A program made the translations under genes and the position numbers. A stretch of 64,000 nucleotides of DNA from Diphasiastrum complanatum. Its lineage: Eukaryota; Streptophyta; Lycopodiopsida; Lycopodiales; Lycopodiaceae. The stretch spans positions 12,074,107 through 12,138,106 of the forward strand of contig CM055106.1 of assembly GCA_029204225.1 (NCBI GenBank), given 5' to 3'. The notes under the pieces are model-generated. The model was not told where the DNA came from, searched no databases, and saw only the letters and a program-made list of their open reading frames with translations. Numbering within the stretch: position 1 is the first letter of the stretch; every line of letters begins with the position of its first letter. Positions 46,601 through 57,945 of this stretch are shown here, piece by piece.

Positions 46601-49600
46601 GATAATACTAACAATGACAGCAAACGAGACATTCCATTTTGCTGCATAAATGTAAATAATCCTTCCAATGATGGCATTGATACTCCTTGAATATTACCTT
46701 TCAAGAATTCAGCAGAACAAACCCCAATAGTACAAGAAATCCCATCATTAGAATGTTTCTACATCTAGGCAAGACTGATGGTACAAAGAAGTGCACATAC
46801 CAATTGCACAGCGAATAACAGAAGTGAATGCAGGCGAGGGTAAGAAAAGAGAAGGTGCACTGTGTAGAAAACTCCTTCCCAAGCCACAAATCGCACTCAA
46901 AGATTCAAGAGCTTTATCCTGCAACTGCTCTGTAGCTTGTTTGATTTTACGGGGCACTGAAACCTGGTCTTTTGAAGAAGCTGAACCTTCTATCATGTGT
47001 TCTAATGTTTCCATCGTACTTGTTACAGCAAGTAGTGCATAAGAAAGACATTCTGTTATTTCTGGGCCTGTTTTTGCTTCTGAAGATACCAACAATACAA
47101 TCTGTAAAAACCAATCATAAAATGAGAACAGATGCAAAAAGAATGTGACTCATCTGAATACGAAACACTTTCAGAAATTGGGCAGTAAATGCATGGATAA
47201 CAAAGAGAAATTATACGAATAAGAAGTCGGAGCTTAAATGGACGAGGTATTTCAGTGTCATTTATAAAGCCTCCTGTTGCCAAACTGTTTAAACTGTTGA
47301 CATCAACCAACTTAAGTTTGACACACAAACTTTTTAAAATAGCATTGTTACAAATCATGCAACTAACCAGAATCGTGTCGTTTCTTTTGTGGAATAGTAA
47401 TGTAACATTGGCTAAATTTGAAAGGCAATCAAAGGCATCGACATCAACCAACTTAGGGCTTGACCCAAAAACTTCAACAAAATGACATCATCATGACTTT
47501 TTAAAGTTTGTCAATCATATAACTAACCAAAATCTCATCCTTAGTCCTTTGACAGAAGCATGTGATTTTTCTTACACTTGATAGGCAATCGAGGCATGGG
47601 GCAACAAGATGTTGCTTGAACATGTCTGAAACTGCAAACACAATTTTTGGGAGTATCCCTGTGATCATTATACCAACATTACTTGCTGAGACGCCCCACA
47701 GCTCACATAATGATGTAATGACAAGGACATCTGAAGCCCAATGACCAGCCACAGTTTCAAGGGCTGGCCAAATATCTTGCAGAATTGGAAGAGCTGGATG
47801 CACTCTGATGCCTTGGGAAACAACTCCATACTCAACAACTGCCGCAACAACCTTTAGAGCCATTATAAGGGCATTACGGGGTTTTTCTGTTTTCTCCTGC
47901 AATGGGAACAAATCCAGCTATTTTCAGAAGTCAAATTATTGAACAAATTCCACTGCCAACAACTCAAAAAGTTTCAGAGAGCCTTGAAAGCTTTCATATG
48001 AGTGATCTCTATATAAACGAGACAAAAAACAGTTCTTAAGGTCAGCTGTAGCAAATTCATGGCTGTGTGGAGCTTTACAAAATGCATTTAAACACTTTTC
48101 CTTCCTAGACCTTGTATGTTTTGAGAAGAGCTTCATGTGTATTGAGGACAATGGTAAAGAGAATCTCCTTGGTACAAGTAAAGCCAAAAAGTGCCCTTTG
48201 TGCTTCGACTTGGGGGAACATCGATTGACTTTCCAAGATTTGCAGCAAAGTATTATGCTAATGTGCTTAAAAGGAAGTTACATCATTAACTGCTTTACCT
48301 GTAACCCTGCAAGTTCTTTAACTGTAGCAACTGCTGAAACTGTCAAATGAGAAAGAGCTATCTCAGCTTCGCCTGTGGGCAGTGCTGCTGCAACAGCCGC
48401 AAGACCTTGAACAATATCAATGCTTTCACTCACTTCTAGCCCCTTAGAGACACCCATTGATGCAGATACTGCACGTTCGCATGCACCCATTAATGGAGCA
48501 AGTGCTTGAGCTGCTGCAAGGTGAGGTGCAGCAGCTTGACAAAGGTTTCTAAGTGCCTTTGCAGCCGCTCCTCTGGCTGTCAACAATTTAAGAACCATGA
48601 CATGAATATGCTGATCAAAATATTTTAAGATGAACATGGAGATTAGGCATAATTTTCTTAAAGTTCTAAAATCTTATGAATCAATCAAAATTCCAAACTA
48701 TGCTGGCAGTGAGTGCTCTAGATAGAACTGGGTATGTGATTATTTACTGTGATGATATGTGAAGCAGAAGTAGTTTAAGCATAATCAAGAACTGTGAAAA
48801 TCCATCAATTTTTCTACTTGCTCAAAGTAACAGAGAGAACTGAAAGTTTTTCTCAAATAGGTTGATCTAGATTAAAACCTTCTACAAGCTTCAGCCAACA
48901 GCCAGGCCATGAAGATTTTACACCACTTCAGAACCAGCTAACAATATCAAGAAATACTACAGAATCCGAAGAGGACAACTTTCATACCATCAGGAACATA
49001 CAGAGCCCGCACGGAGTAATTCACAGCATTCTCAAGTGTGCCCTTGTCCAAAGAAATCCACAATGCATAATTATTCAATGCCTTAGCTGTGGTCTCCACC
49101 AATCTTCCATGTGGCCACATAGAACTCACTGCAAACGAGAATCAGAATCCGAAGCACAATTGATCTCAGCAAGCCAATACACCACTAAAACACAGTTATG
49201 AAGACATAGTTGCAAATTTTGGCTTGATCCTGAGTTCTTGCACTGCCAATTTGTAAATAACTGTGAAAGTCTCAAAATACTTTATGGAGCAAAGACAGTA
49301 ATAACTTTATGAGCTCCATCATTCTAATAATTGACATTTTATGGATAATCACATTCTTGCTTACCTTAAATGATACAAAACTGCAAGATTCACATCACGT
49401 TTACCTACTGCAAACTTTGGACATAGAAGCCTGTTCCATAAGTAAAGGTGAGGAATGTTGCATTCTGTACATATGAAACAAAATTCGATCCACACATACA
49501 AAATGAGTTTGAAAAAATATTATTTTCATGTCTTCTATAAGAAAATTTCAAAGAGAATGCTCCCAAAAACATTTTAATGGGCCCAAGGAAACCACAAATT

Positions 49601-52600
49601 TCTGGAGACAAAATATATTCCAATTTGCACTATTGAAATACTTACTAAGATCAAATTCATTCAATATTGTTGAATGGGGGAAGAACAAAATAGTCCATAT
49701 TGTTAGGTGGATACCAAGTAAATAAAAGTTTGGCACTACTCAAAAGCATTTACAAAGAGAGAAAAAGAAAGAAAGAAAGCTTGATTGATGTCTTGTCAAT
49801 GCCAAAAGGCACATAAGTACACCTCAAGTGTGGAAAATGAAACTGCGGGAAACCTCTCCAATATAGCAACAGAAATTGCGTATAAAATTGGTAATACCAG
49901 AAAGAACAGCCCTAGAATTAAAACAGAATAGTGCAAAGTGATGGCGTGTGTCAAAGTCATCCAGTCCTGATGAAGAATAAGATGATGCATGTCATCACTG
50001 GAGGTACGACTACTATCCTGGAGTGCGTTGTCGTTGTTGTCATGAAGGTCATATATGAGAACTCTGACTATGTGTCCTCCACGTAAGACAAGTTGCTCTA
50101 GCGGTTATAGAATGTTGTATATGTGGCATGTGCCATCATTGATCTGTGTGTTGGTCCTAAGTAGGAATGTTGACATCATCATCATCTAACTCTAAATCAC
50201 CCAAGATTTTCTCCTATGGAGCTCCCCCTAATCCCATAGTATATGTGAAACTTGAAGATAAAATGCTCCTCAGCCTCAGCCTCGCAAAGTGAATCTAATG
50301 CCATGAGAAAGTCTTGAATCCAGATATTGCGGCAAGATCAAAAGCCCAATTGCATCATACTCCAAAAAGTGACATGTCCCATCTTCGGTCCTAGCTCGTC
50401 CTCTAAAATCCTGCTAACTCCCATGTTATTACAATCAAGGGCCCATACGCATAACTGATCAGCAAATGCATAAAAATGATTCTGGCATTAAGATTACCAA
50501 TGAGTAGTATATGTCGATGCTCTAAGTATCTGACAATGTTTGTGACAAGATCTGTGTAGAGAGTCTATGCCTCAACGAAAGAAGACTTGAGGAAAATAGC
50601 ATGCTGCTATGAAGACGTACCTATCCAAATCAATGCCTCATCTTGATATACGAATCCATATGTATCGTGCATGCTCGTCATGTCTAATAAACTCCATAAT
50701 CGAATGTAGTGACTCCCTGTATGCAACCCCACCAGATCCTCTACCACTCATGGATCTCATCTAAGTCCTATAAACTGAATCCCACCCGTAGCCTGAAAAT
50801 ACTAGCACTTCCCTCTCCTAATTCTGATGAGTCTTTTCTCTGAACTAAACTATCAAAATAATATGTAGTGAAATTTAAGCATTAATCTTAAACATGCCAC
50901 TATCTGTCTTAAATTTGCACAAAGGGTACCATCCAATGTTTCAGCTAAATCTGCAAAATATGCATAGCAATATTTTGACAAAAGCATCCTCCTGACATTT
51001 GCCAAGCCTTTTGTTTGTTGAACCAAGAATCATTCCTAATACATATGCATGCAGTTATATGGAATTGGGAGAAGAAAACTCAAAATTGAATAATATTGAG
51101 GCAAAAAAGATAGTAAGGTTCATGTAGGAGCACAAGACAATCATAAGCCCTTACCCGCCTCAAGAATAGAAGGACTCTGAGGTGATCCGTTGAAGAGACC
51201 AGCTAAAAATGTTTTGATAGTTGCATGTTCTTCTTGATATGTAGGATAGGGTTGTAAATGCTCCGATCCAACAGCTATCAAAATTTTGTCACTTAAACAT
51301 GTGGTAACAAATATAGACACCTCAGCTTGTTGCCAGGTTTTTGCTCCATGTATTTGGTCAGAAATTAAAGCCACAAATGTGCTTCCTAATTCTTGGAAGC
51401 ATGCAGCAAGAGCATCCTCAGCTATACAATAACGAAATCTGGTGCACGCATTGCAACACATGCTCAATAAGAAACTGAGAACAACAACTATTGAGCATAA
51501 AACACCTACTTTTTTGTTGTGTCATAGTAACGTCTATAATACAAATGACCAAACATTTATCCCACCAAAGAGAACACTGAGGAACTACAGTCATCACCAA
51601 TCAAGAGATAAAAGTTGACATGCAGAGAGGAAAAGATGTGTCTAACATTAGCTTTTATACATTTATACGTAGACCAACTTGTAAAGTTCCTATCACTCTC
51701 CAAGGACGAGCATTCACCAATGATGATAGCTAGAAATAAAGACCAAATGTAGTGCAAGACCAATAAAATGCAGTCCCTATTTCCTCATAGAAGCAACTTA
51801 AATGTTACGTTCTGAGTCATACCGGTAAAAATCCTCCTCTTCAACCGTCGAGCTCTCCCACACATCAAAATCGAAGGGATACATGGCAACCTTCATAATA
51901 CCCTATACTCCGATGATAGAAACATTCCAAAAAGTACTTCATTATTCTGTAGAATGTAATCAAAAGAGAAGGTAACTTCTTATGATAATATCACTTTCAG
52001 GATGAACCGAGGGATCTTATACAACCATGTTGAAAATATACTAGAGAAAAGTACTCCACAAAGATCACAACTTAATAGCGCACAACTCATGTAAAGAGAT
52101 TTTCTTACGTAAAAAGCGATGATTCATGAAAACACAAATGATGTCAAGTAACAGTAAAGAGAATATACCAAAAAACTCGTTATTGTTTTCAAATGTCTTG
52201 GCATACATGCACAAGCTTAGGATCAATCCATTATGAATTCATACTAATAAATGGACAAACTAAAAATGTATCGTGCACAACGATACCAAGTGCATTCCCC
52301 AATTAAGATAGATTTCTTTGTGAGATTGGCATATGTCTGCTCAAATATCCAGTATAAGAGGCTAGTAATAAGAATGCTTAATACAATCTATACCCACCAT
52401 CAAAGAGTCAAAAGATGCATGCAAACCATCAGTTAGAATGATCCCATCTTAGCTAGCAAGCATCACTTATGGTCACTAAATTTTCCAAGCATAAGTAGCT
52501 ATCATGGTTTTTTGAGAATCCTGATTCTCTTATGTAACTCAGCATTGCCAAAGACAGGTTGAGAAATAAAGTCAAGAATGAAATCAACGGAACCAAGAAA

Positions 52601-54713
52601 TGTAGACCATTTTCATGAACCTTAAGCTACCCCCAAGAGTTATCATAGAGAAACATGGGTGTCTTTAGCCCCTCTTATATTTTAAACTACATAATTGATT
52701 ATCTTGAACATGTCAAAAATTTACATACCAGAGACAACAACATTTGTCTGTAAAACATAGCTCCCTGACATTTGGAGCAAACTAATTTCGATTGCCGTTG
52801 AATGCTTATCAACAGCAAATTGGCACATTAAACATTATGGCCAGACTTCTCAAACCAAATTGAATTTGGAGGCTGAATAAAACCTCTGTTTGCAAACACT
52901 TTATAGCTTCCATCTAACCCCCGAATATTTGGAGGCCACAAGAAGAGAGCATCATGACATATTGCAATAGTTGGTAAACTGAATTGCCGCACAATTTTGT
53001 ACAATGTTTATAAAGATTCAAATAGAGATGTTGAGAGTAAAGGATCAAAATTTATACAACTGTTTCCCAGAGAAGCTAGAGATTGACAAAAGAAGGTCCA
53101 TAGTTTGCCAAGTAAGGTAGGAGGCAAGTTCTTCAGTCCTATTTCCAGCTTGATGCACAAAGAAAATGCTATCAACACCAAAAGCTCTAACCTGGGCAGA
53201 ATCTGCAAAATGCTTCATAGTCTACCAAATAAGGCAAGAGGCAAGTTCTTCAATCCTATTTCCAAGTCAATGCACAATGAAAATGCTGTCAGCATCAAAA
53301 ACTCTAACCTGGGCAGCACCTGCAAAATGTTTCTTTTGAAGAGCCCCTTTGCGTTTTGATGGATGTATAGCTGCAAGCCTGGGCCAAACTTCAGCTGCCA
53401 TTGCTGCTCCCTCCAGACCCAATCCCCATCCTCCGCTGGAAGCCTCAACAAGCCAGTCAAGCAGAAGTGTTTCTTGTCCGCCTCCCCGACAAAGAAATGA
53501 AGCTTCTGCACATCCTAGAGCACTGACTAGAGAGCAGAATGCCAGGTTCCTTTTATTGCTTGAAGCAAGATTGTCCAGATCTTGAAGACCGTTGAAAGCT
53601 GTAGGAAGATACCACTTTTGTGCTAAAATAGCTGCATACTTGGGAGAAGCACCAATCAGAAAAGGATTAAGGTTACTGCGTTAACATTGATCTGAATGAC
53701 ACAAATATTCGAAATTGTCAGGATATAAGAAAGAGATGAGTCAATGACTATTTTCCAGAAAAATCGTGTTCTATTCATAACTTAGGATTCTAATCCTAGA
53801 TTATGAAAATGGCATCTGCATGTAGCAAAAATTTTAAGCTGCCAATAATATAGAGGGCCACAGGACATGCACATGAAAAGTAACATTCTTGAGTGATACC
53901 CAAATCTCAATGAGTGCAGTTCATGCCATTTTCTTAGAAAAAGTCTTTCTGCCTGACATAATAAAGGAGACATTCCATCTTCAACCCATGGAATCCAACC
54001 AAAAAACTTAGGCCATCAACTTGATCATGCATAGTATAGACCAAATGCTACGACATCCCTACACACATCATCAGCGCCCTAGAGTAGGTGCAGGTCACAT
54101 GTACAAACATATGTCCACATTAGCTTTGCTACATGTATACTACAGCCAATGTACTGAGTTTCTATCACTTCTTTGAACGTGACGAGCAGACTCAGTCATG
54201 ACGAAAACTAGCACTAAAGAATCGTTCAACACAGTAGTTCCTTTTCTTCAAGTCGAGCATATTAGACCTAGAATGAATATTCTGGGAGTGCTTATAACCA
54301 CACCCACCAGATACAGTAGCTTGAACAGCAGCTTCTCTGCCAGGTAGAAGGTCAACAGCAGAAATGAGCTCCGAGAGTGCAGTTACTGCAGCCATGAACG
54401 AATCCTCGTCCAGGGAACCCAATGCTACTACAAGGGCTTGAAACAAGGCTGGATACTCATTATGAAGTTCAGACAATGTCAAACCTGCACGCATCCTTTA
54501 ATACCAAAAAGACAATTTATTAACAAAATCTATTTGCGTAATTTGTAACAAAAATGCTTCCAAACTCAAACTAGAATAAGCAAAATGAGATAAGCACCAT
54601 CTTTCTAGACACTTGAATGCCTTTGTTATTAGCTCTTGTTTAGCAGGCGAGGCAATTTTTGACTGTAAAAACTCCAAAACTTCTGGATAACAATATTGCA
54701 TGCACTCCCCAAC
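40683..54713 (-). CDS. Importin-13 / transportin-SR type nuclear import receptor (importin-beta family), N-terminus not found
   Basis: Twelve exons join with GT-AG sites into one open frame of 852 codons: 54713-54598, 54495-54304, 53675-53309, 51902-51823, 51438-51155, 49128-48988, 48576-48299, 47896-47576, 47101-46801, 41481-41306, 41219-40985, 40750-40683. Codon phase is kept at every junction. The protein is a run of HEAT-like helices (LEFLQSKIASPAKQELI; RFRYCIAEDALAACFQELG; ARGAAAKALRNLCQ; LPILQDIWPALETV; LCELWGV; SPAFTSVIRCAIACLR). It ends RRRFRELVGDFAQVCQAL, like the importin-13 C-terminus. Family members run about 920-1,000 residues, so roughly 100-170 N-terminal residues (RanGTP-binding part) are missing upstream. 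They carry cargo such as SR proteins into the nucleus. The eighth intron from the shown start of the window (46,800-41,482) is 5.3 kb and full of transposons. I judge the gene intact and probably expressed. Importin-13 versus TNPO3 orthology is not settled. Confidence 0.85.
41820..43550. other. Importin intron, non-coding part
   Basis: AT-rich intronic sequence between exon 41,481 and the Copia relic. No ORF or repeat family was recognised. Confidence 0.5.
43561..44048 (+). pseudogene. Copia relic in importin intron: gag-like piece joined to RNase H end
   Basis: The 3' part is a clear RNase H terminus, with SVIQLAKNP near 43,835 and then HHHFIRERVQNREIDAVHCG and EQLADVFTKPLEREKF up to 44,035. 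The 5' part (43,561-43,790) is probably a gag remnant (TFDEIIRILMQRREVV). Integrase and RT are missing. About 60 bp is duplicated in tandem (gctttggtactacct at 43,806 and 43,869). The element continues at 46,205 after a hAT insertion, and it is antisense to the importin. Confidence 0.75.
44041..44048. repeat. 8-bp target-site duplication, left copy
   Basis: GTATAGAT is identical to 46,197-46,204. An 8-bp duplication is the hAT hallmark. Confidence 0.9.
44281..44625. repeat. Minisatellite of four 84/85-bp units inside the hAT element
   Basis: The marker gagtgcagcatgtgg (or gaagtgc) recurs at 44,321, 44,406, 44,490 and 44,574. Each unit also has a ctgtgg(g/a)g(g/a)agcagacc block. The repeat gives open frames on both strands by chance; I do not call these genes. 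Confidence 0.9.
44690..44885. repeat. Degenerate gtgagagagccagtgagaggct repeat
   Basis: Short purine-rich units (gtgagagagagg, gccagtgagaggct) are reiterated with variable spacing inside the hAT element, between the minisatellite and the BED-finger ORF. Confidence 0.8.
44956..45786 (-). pseudogene. hAT transposase N-terminal fragment with BED zinc finger
   Basis: From ATG 45,786 (MVHSNLADLWDEV) the first 50 residues form a BED-type finger: aromatic LW, then CRYCLAEFVATLTRRKGHL (Cys-x2-Cys ... His). After it, NAAPCASMSVSVRQRLLD matches the APC...V motif that follows the finger in BED-DUF659-hAT transposases. The rest is a low-complexity Pro-rich region (PPPPTVARTPPVYD) without DUF659 or hATC catalytic and dimerisation parts. 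The finger would bind the element's ends. Without the catalytic core this cannot transpose, though it could act as a DNA-binding repressor. The frame also stays open upstream to 45,954. Confidence 0.7.
46197..46204. repeat. 8-bp target-site duplication, right copy
   Basis: GTATAGAT, identical to 44,041-44,048. Confidence 0.9.
46205..46345 (+). repeat. Continuation of the intronic Copia relic: purine tract and LTR start
   Basis: The sequence caaagctttctataattaaag matches 2,552-2,572 downstream of Copia relic A. It runs through a purine tract (ggggagagag, about 46,277) into ttagaataaaagtagaatta, like the LTR start at 2,636. This shows that the hAT element split one Copia element. Confidence 0.7.
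49738..49890 (-). mobile_element. LINE 3' tail in importin intron
   Basis: In minus orientation a diverged 3' UTR (cctcaagtg ... cttttggcattgacaagacatc) ends in a TTTC/TC-rich tail (49,780-49,750). The same arrangement with a longer TC tail occurs at 55,640-55,512. Only the tail is present, as in 5'-truncated LINE insertions. Confidence 0.5.
49990..51150. other. Importin intron, nothing recognised
   Basis: The intron between exons 51,155 and 49,128 has no motif beyond the LINE tail at its lower end. A coding relic is possible, but no frame gives a recognisable domain. Confidence 0.4.
53100..53333. repeat. 119-bp tandem duplication covering an importin splice donor
   Basis: Two units (about 53,100-53,214 and 53,219-53,333) share ggcaagttcttca(a/g)tcctatttcc and actctaacctgggcag. 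The second includes the last 25 bp of the exon and its GT donor at 53,308. The first carries a copy of the same exon-end/donor sequence about 119 bp into the intron. Confidence 0.85.
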
Positions 54714-54798
54714 CTGTACATGCAAAGTAGAACAGAGCAGACTAAGAGAATGTGACCTCGCAATTATTTGATAAATTAGACAAACATGTACAATAGAC

Positions 54799-54839
54799 TT
54801 CTCGAAATTCCTGCTCCTCAACAGCTAGTCTTGCAGTCC
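54799..54839 (-). other. Possible additional upstream importin mini-exon
   Basis: On the minus strand, after ...tattag, 41 bp read TARLAVEEQEFRE and end at GTCTAT. The phase (2 nt plus 13 codons) fits the next exon at 54,713, and a charged EEQEFRE segment fits the family before the LEFL helix. The donor is weak. No further upstream exon was found, so this is tentative. Confidence 0.35.
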
Positions 54840-55495
54840 CTAATAATCATGCCATGAAAGAGTTCGCCAAAAGTACTTTAAAACAGAAAACCCTGGCAGA
54901 ATTTGGAGTTACTCAATGCATTAACAAGAAGCTGTTAGTGCTAGAGTTGTAGCCAACCGGTAGAATTTTGCATCTCCTTTTCAAGTCACAATTGTGGTTC
55001 AAGCTGGAATCCACCAGTTCAAATTGGAAAAAAGATTAAAAAAAATTTGGTTTTCTAAAATGCTTTCTTTAAAAATCTGTTTTGCTTCGGATATAACCCT
55101 GACTAAATCAATGCCCAAACCTCTCCAATATCTGATCCATCTTTATGTCTGATTCTGTGAAAAATTAAAAGTTAAAAGTTGCTGGCTCATTTGCAGTTAA
55201 GAGTTACCGGTCATATGTGATCCAAGCTGATAAAGAAATCTGATTCGATTCAACTAGAACCTTCACTGAAACAACACATAAAGCTTTTCTATATCTGATC
55301 CATGTAAATTATCCTAGTGTCTGAGGGTGACACTAGGGTCTATATACAGTTGTTTGATGGCCTATTATTTATAGTGTCAAAGGGCCCAGATTAAGACCAC
55401 TGTTTCACAAATCGCCGAATTGAACGAGAAATGGTGGTTTGAATCAGCCAACTAGGAAAACAAAGGCCCAAATCGGGCCAACTTCATTGTTTGTA

Positions 55496-55508
55496 GCGCG
55501 CGCGCGCG

Positions 55509-55568
<60 letters not shown>
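55496..55568. repeat. (CG)n followed by (GA)n microsatellite
   Basis: A cgcgcgcgcgcgc run (55,496-55,509) abuts about 28 GA units (55,512-55,568). It coincides with the 3' tail of the minus-strand LINE, so it probably grew from the LINE tail. Confidence 0.9.
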
Positions 55569-55572
<4 letters not shown>

Positions 55573-56534
55573 ATAAAGTTGTATTAACGTCTTTTCCATG
55601 CCCAAAGGCATATAAGACAAAAACAGTACATCCAAGTATGATGGAAACAAGACGGGACAGTACCATCAACCAGATAAGAAAACTAAGCTATAGCTAATCA
55701 CTATGTAATAGTCCAGGAATATATGGTGCGAAAACGCAACCATTTACAAGGTCAACTGGATATTAAACTCAAACTCAAACTCAACTCTATTCTAACTCCA
55801 ACTTTAAAATCATCTATTTCGTTTCCGCTAAATGTCTAGCTTCAACAAAACGGATTTTACCGTCTCTGTAAATGAGATGTTTCCATGTGTCTCTCGCTTT
55901 TTGCAGAGCCTCTTTTCTTTCCTTCACTTGTACAAAAGTGAGGTCTCTGTCCAAGAAAATCTTGGTATCTTTTAGTTTGTGTCTTTGACACAGTACCTCC
56001 CGTCATGATTCCAACGAGGTGAAGCGCAGGACAAGGGTATTAGCATCTTTCTTGGTACGCCAGGCTGAGTCCAACCCTTTGTCGTGATGATGGAGAGTAG
56101 CTTCCAAAAAAAATTTGGCTTCAGTAAAAGCATCCTTAGAATCCGGGATGCCTTTGACACGGACATTGAGAGCCTTTTGCTCGCGAAACCGGCTCTCAGT
56201 TTTCGTAGCAGAAATGAAAGAAACAGGGGCATTCGCCGATTTACCTGGACCTTTGAGAATATTTGTACCTTTGAGAACCTATGCCCAAGACTGGACAACC
56301 GTATGGTGCTATTCCACTTTGTTTTCGAGTTGCTGGATCGTATTTGAAGTAGCTGCTTGTGAGGATGCTGCACATTTGATGGTCGTAATTTTTCGTCTAA
56401 TTTCTTCAATCGATGCATCTGTCTGTTGAAGGTGTGACTGCACGGATAAAATCATTTCTCGATGTGAGTTCATCTCTTTTCGGTGATTGGCAAGAAGCTG
56501 GAATAGTCTTACACTATCTGCACTTAGTGCTGCT
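55512..56534 (-). mobile_element. LINE with ORF1 (L1-type RRM) and 3' tail, ORF2 deleted
   Basis: The minus frame from about 56,534 reads a coiled-coil stretch (VRLFQLLANHRKEMNSHREM; TDASIEEIRRKITTI). After a frame change comes an RRM-like segment typical of L1 ORF1 (KALNVRVKGIPDSKDAF; DANTLVLRFTSLES; IFLDRDLTFVQVKERKEAL; WKHLIYRDGKIRFVE) to about 55,815, with one TGA near 56,008. This domain binds LINE RNA. About 180 bp later the 3' UTR and TC tail follow, leaving no room for endonuclease and RT. The 5' side is interrupted by a terminal-repeat gag element at 56,535. Confidence 0.65.
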
Positions 56535-56738
56535 GCAAAATCAGGGTGGCCTAGAGCATGAAAAAACACAATTCTAGACACCAAAGTTTAGCGGAAGCTT
56601 GAGGATCTTGGATCTAATAAGCCCACAAGTTGCCTCGAGGCTTAAAGGACCACATGCAACAACATGCATTGACATGGAAGAACGTTTAAGCAACATGCAA
56701 GCTCATGCAACAACATGCAAGAGCATGCAATAGTTTGT
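56535..56738 (-). repeat. 3' terminal repeat of the TR-GAG element
   Basis: It shares ggcctagagcatgaaaaaac and the TGCATG-rich block (catgcaacaacatgcattga) with 57,946-58,105. It carries a 47-bp block absent from the other copy. Confidence 0.8.
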
Positions 56739-57871
56739 TGAAACACCCCCTCAAGGTGAGCTTCTGGAATCATTTCCTTCATTATAGAAGATAGCTGCAG
56801 GTCTTCAGGATCCTGCATGCAATATTTCTCCACAATGGGAGACACTGATTTCTCAATATCATTCTGCATGCACTTGGTGGAGGTTTGTGCAACATAGGCA
56901 CAGTTGTATTCAGGTTCTTGATGATAAGAACACTCGGGCTTCTCATCTGGAAAGCTCTTTCCTGGTTGTCTGCTTCTATCAGCTACATCTGTAACTGCAT
57001 GTGTTTCTGTTTCTTGCTGTTTACCTTTGAAAGCATTTTTGAAGCTTTCTTGTGGCCTCTTGTCACAAAATGTTGTTGCATGTCCTGTCTTCTTACAAAA
57101 TTTACAAGAGATATAAGGATTTAAAAAACAGGAATTTTTAGAATGTCCAACTTTACCACAGTGTTGACATTTGTTGTCCTTGCCCTTGCCTTTCTGTTTG
57201 TTGTTTTGCTTCTGGCCTGCATAATATGCCAGGTGTAGAGAATCCTCCTTTTGCTTGGATCCTTTAGCTTTAGCTGTGTCATCATGAATATGGAACTCCT
57301 CTTCTCTCATCAGCTCCTCTTGAAGTAAAGCTACTTTAGCTTTTTCATAAGTCATATCTGCCTGCATGGTGATGGATGTCTTGAAATTCATGTAAGAGAC
57401 TGGAAGACCTCTCAACAGGATAATTAGCTTTTTCTTCTCCGGAATTACATGCTAAGGTCCTGCAAATTCTAAATGAAGAAACAACTTTTCCAAAAAATGC
57501 AAAAAGGGTGTTGAGGTACATCTCGGCCATCAAGAACTTTGTCATTTTATATGATGGATCTAATCAGTGAAAAAACAGATGTCTTGAAGAGAAGGATGTT
57601 CAAAATCTGTCCTGATAGCATCAATAAGATCAGAAGCTTTATTCATACTTGGATATGCAAGTCTTATCTTCAAGGATAGAGATAAACCTATTATGCCAAT
57701 AGCCTTGCTATTAGCAATCCTCCACTGATCACACTCAACTTTATTACCATCCATTAGAGTTGGTTCAGGATATAACTTAGTAGCTATTTCCCAACACCGG
57801 AGTTGATATTCTATCTCTCTAACCCATGCATGATAGTTTGAAGAGGATTCTAGATAAACAGTTTGAGCCAT
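56739..57871 (-). pseudogene. Copia-type gag of the TR-GAG element
   Basis: It starts MAQTVYLESSSNYHAW at 57,871, a typical Copia gag N-terminus. A broken middle (57,560-57,415) is followed by RGLPVSYMNFKTSITMQ and two CCHC knuckles near 57,160-57,060: CQHCGKVGHSKNSC and CKFCKKTGHATTFC, both with all ligands. The C-terminal tail runs into the terminal repeat. Gag packages retroelement RNA, and intact knuckles would allow RNA binding. At least two frame breaks prevent a full product. Confidence 0.8.
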
Positions 57872-57929
57872 GATGAGAATAATGAATTGACACAAGCAAC
57901 CAAGCAAGAAAAGTATAGAGCCTAGAGGT

Positions 57930-57942
57930 CTGATACCATTAC
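57930..57942 (-). promoter_or_regulatory. Primer binding site of the TR-GAG element, initiator-Met type
   Basis: The minus strand reads TGGTATCAGACC right after the terminal repeat end. The first ten bases match the Met PBS exactly. Confidence 0.8.
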
Positions 57943-57945
57943 TGC

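Noticed and set aside
55444-55669. Minus-strand ORFs with Ser-Leu runs
   Set aside because: They are a translation of the (GA)n tract at the LINE tail.
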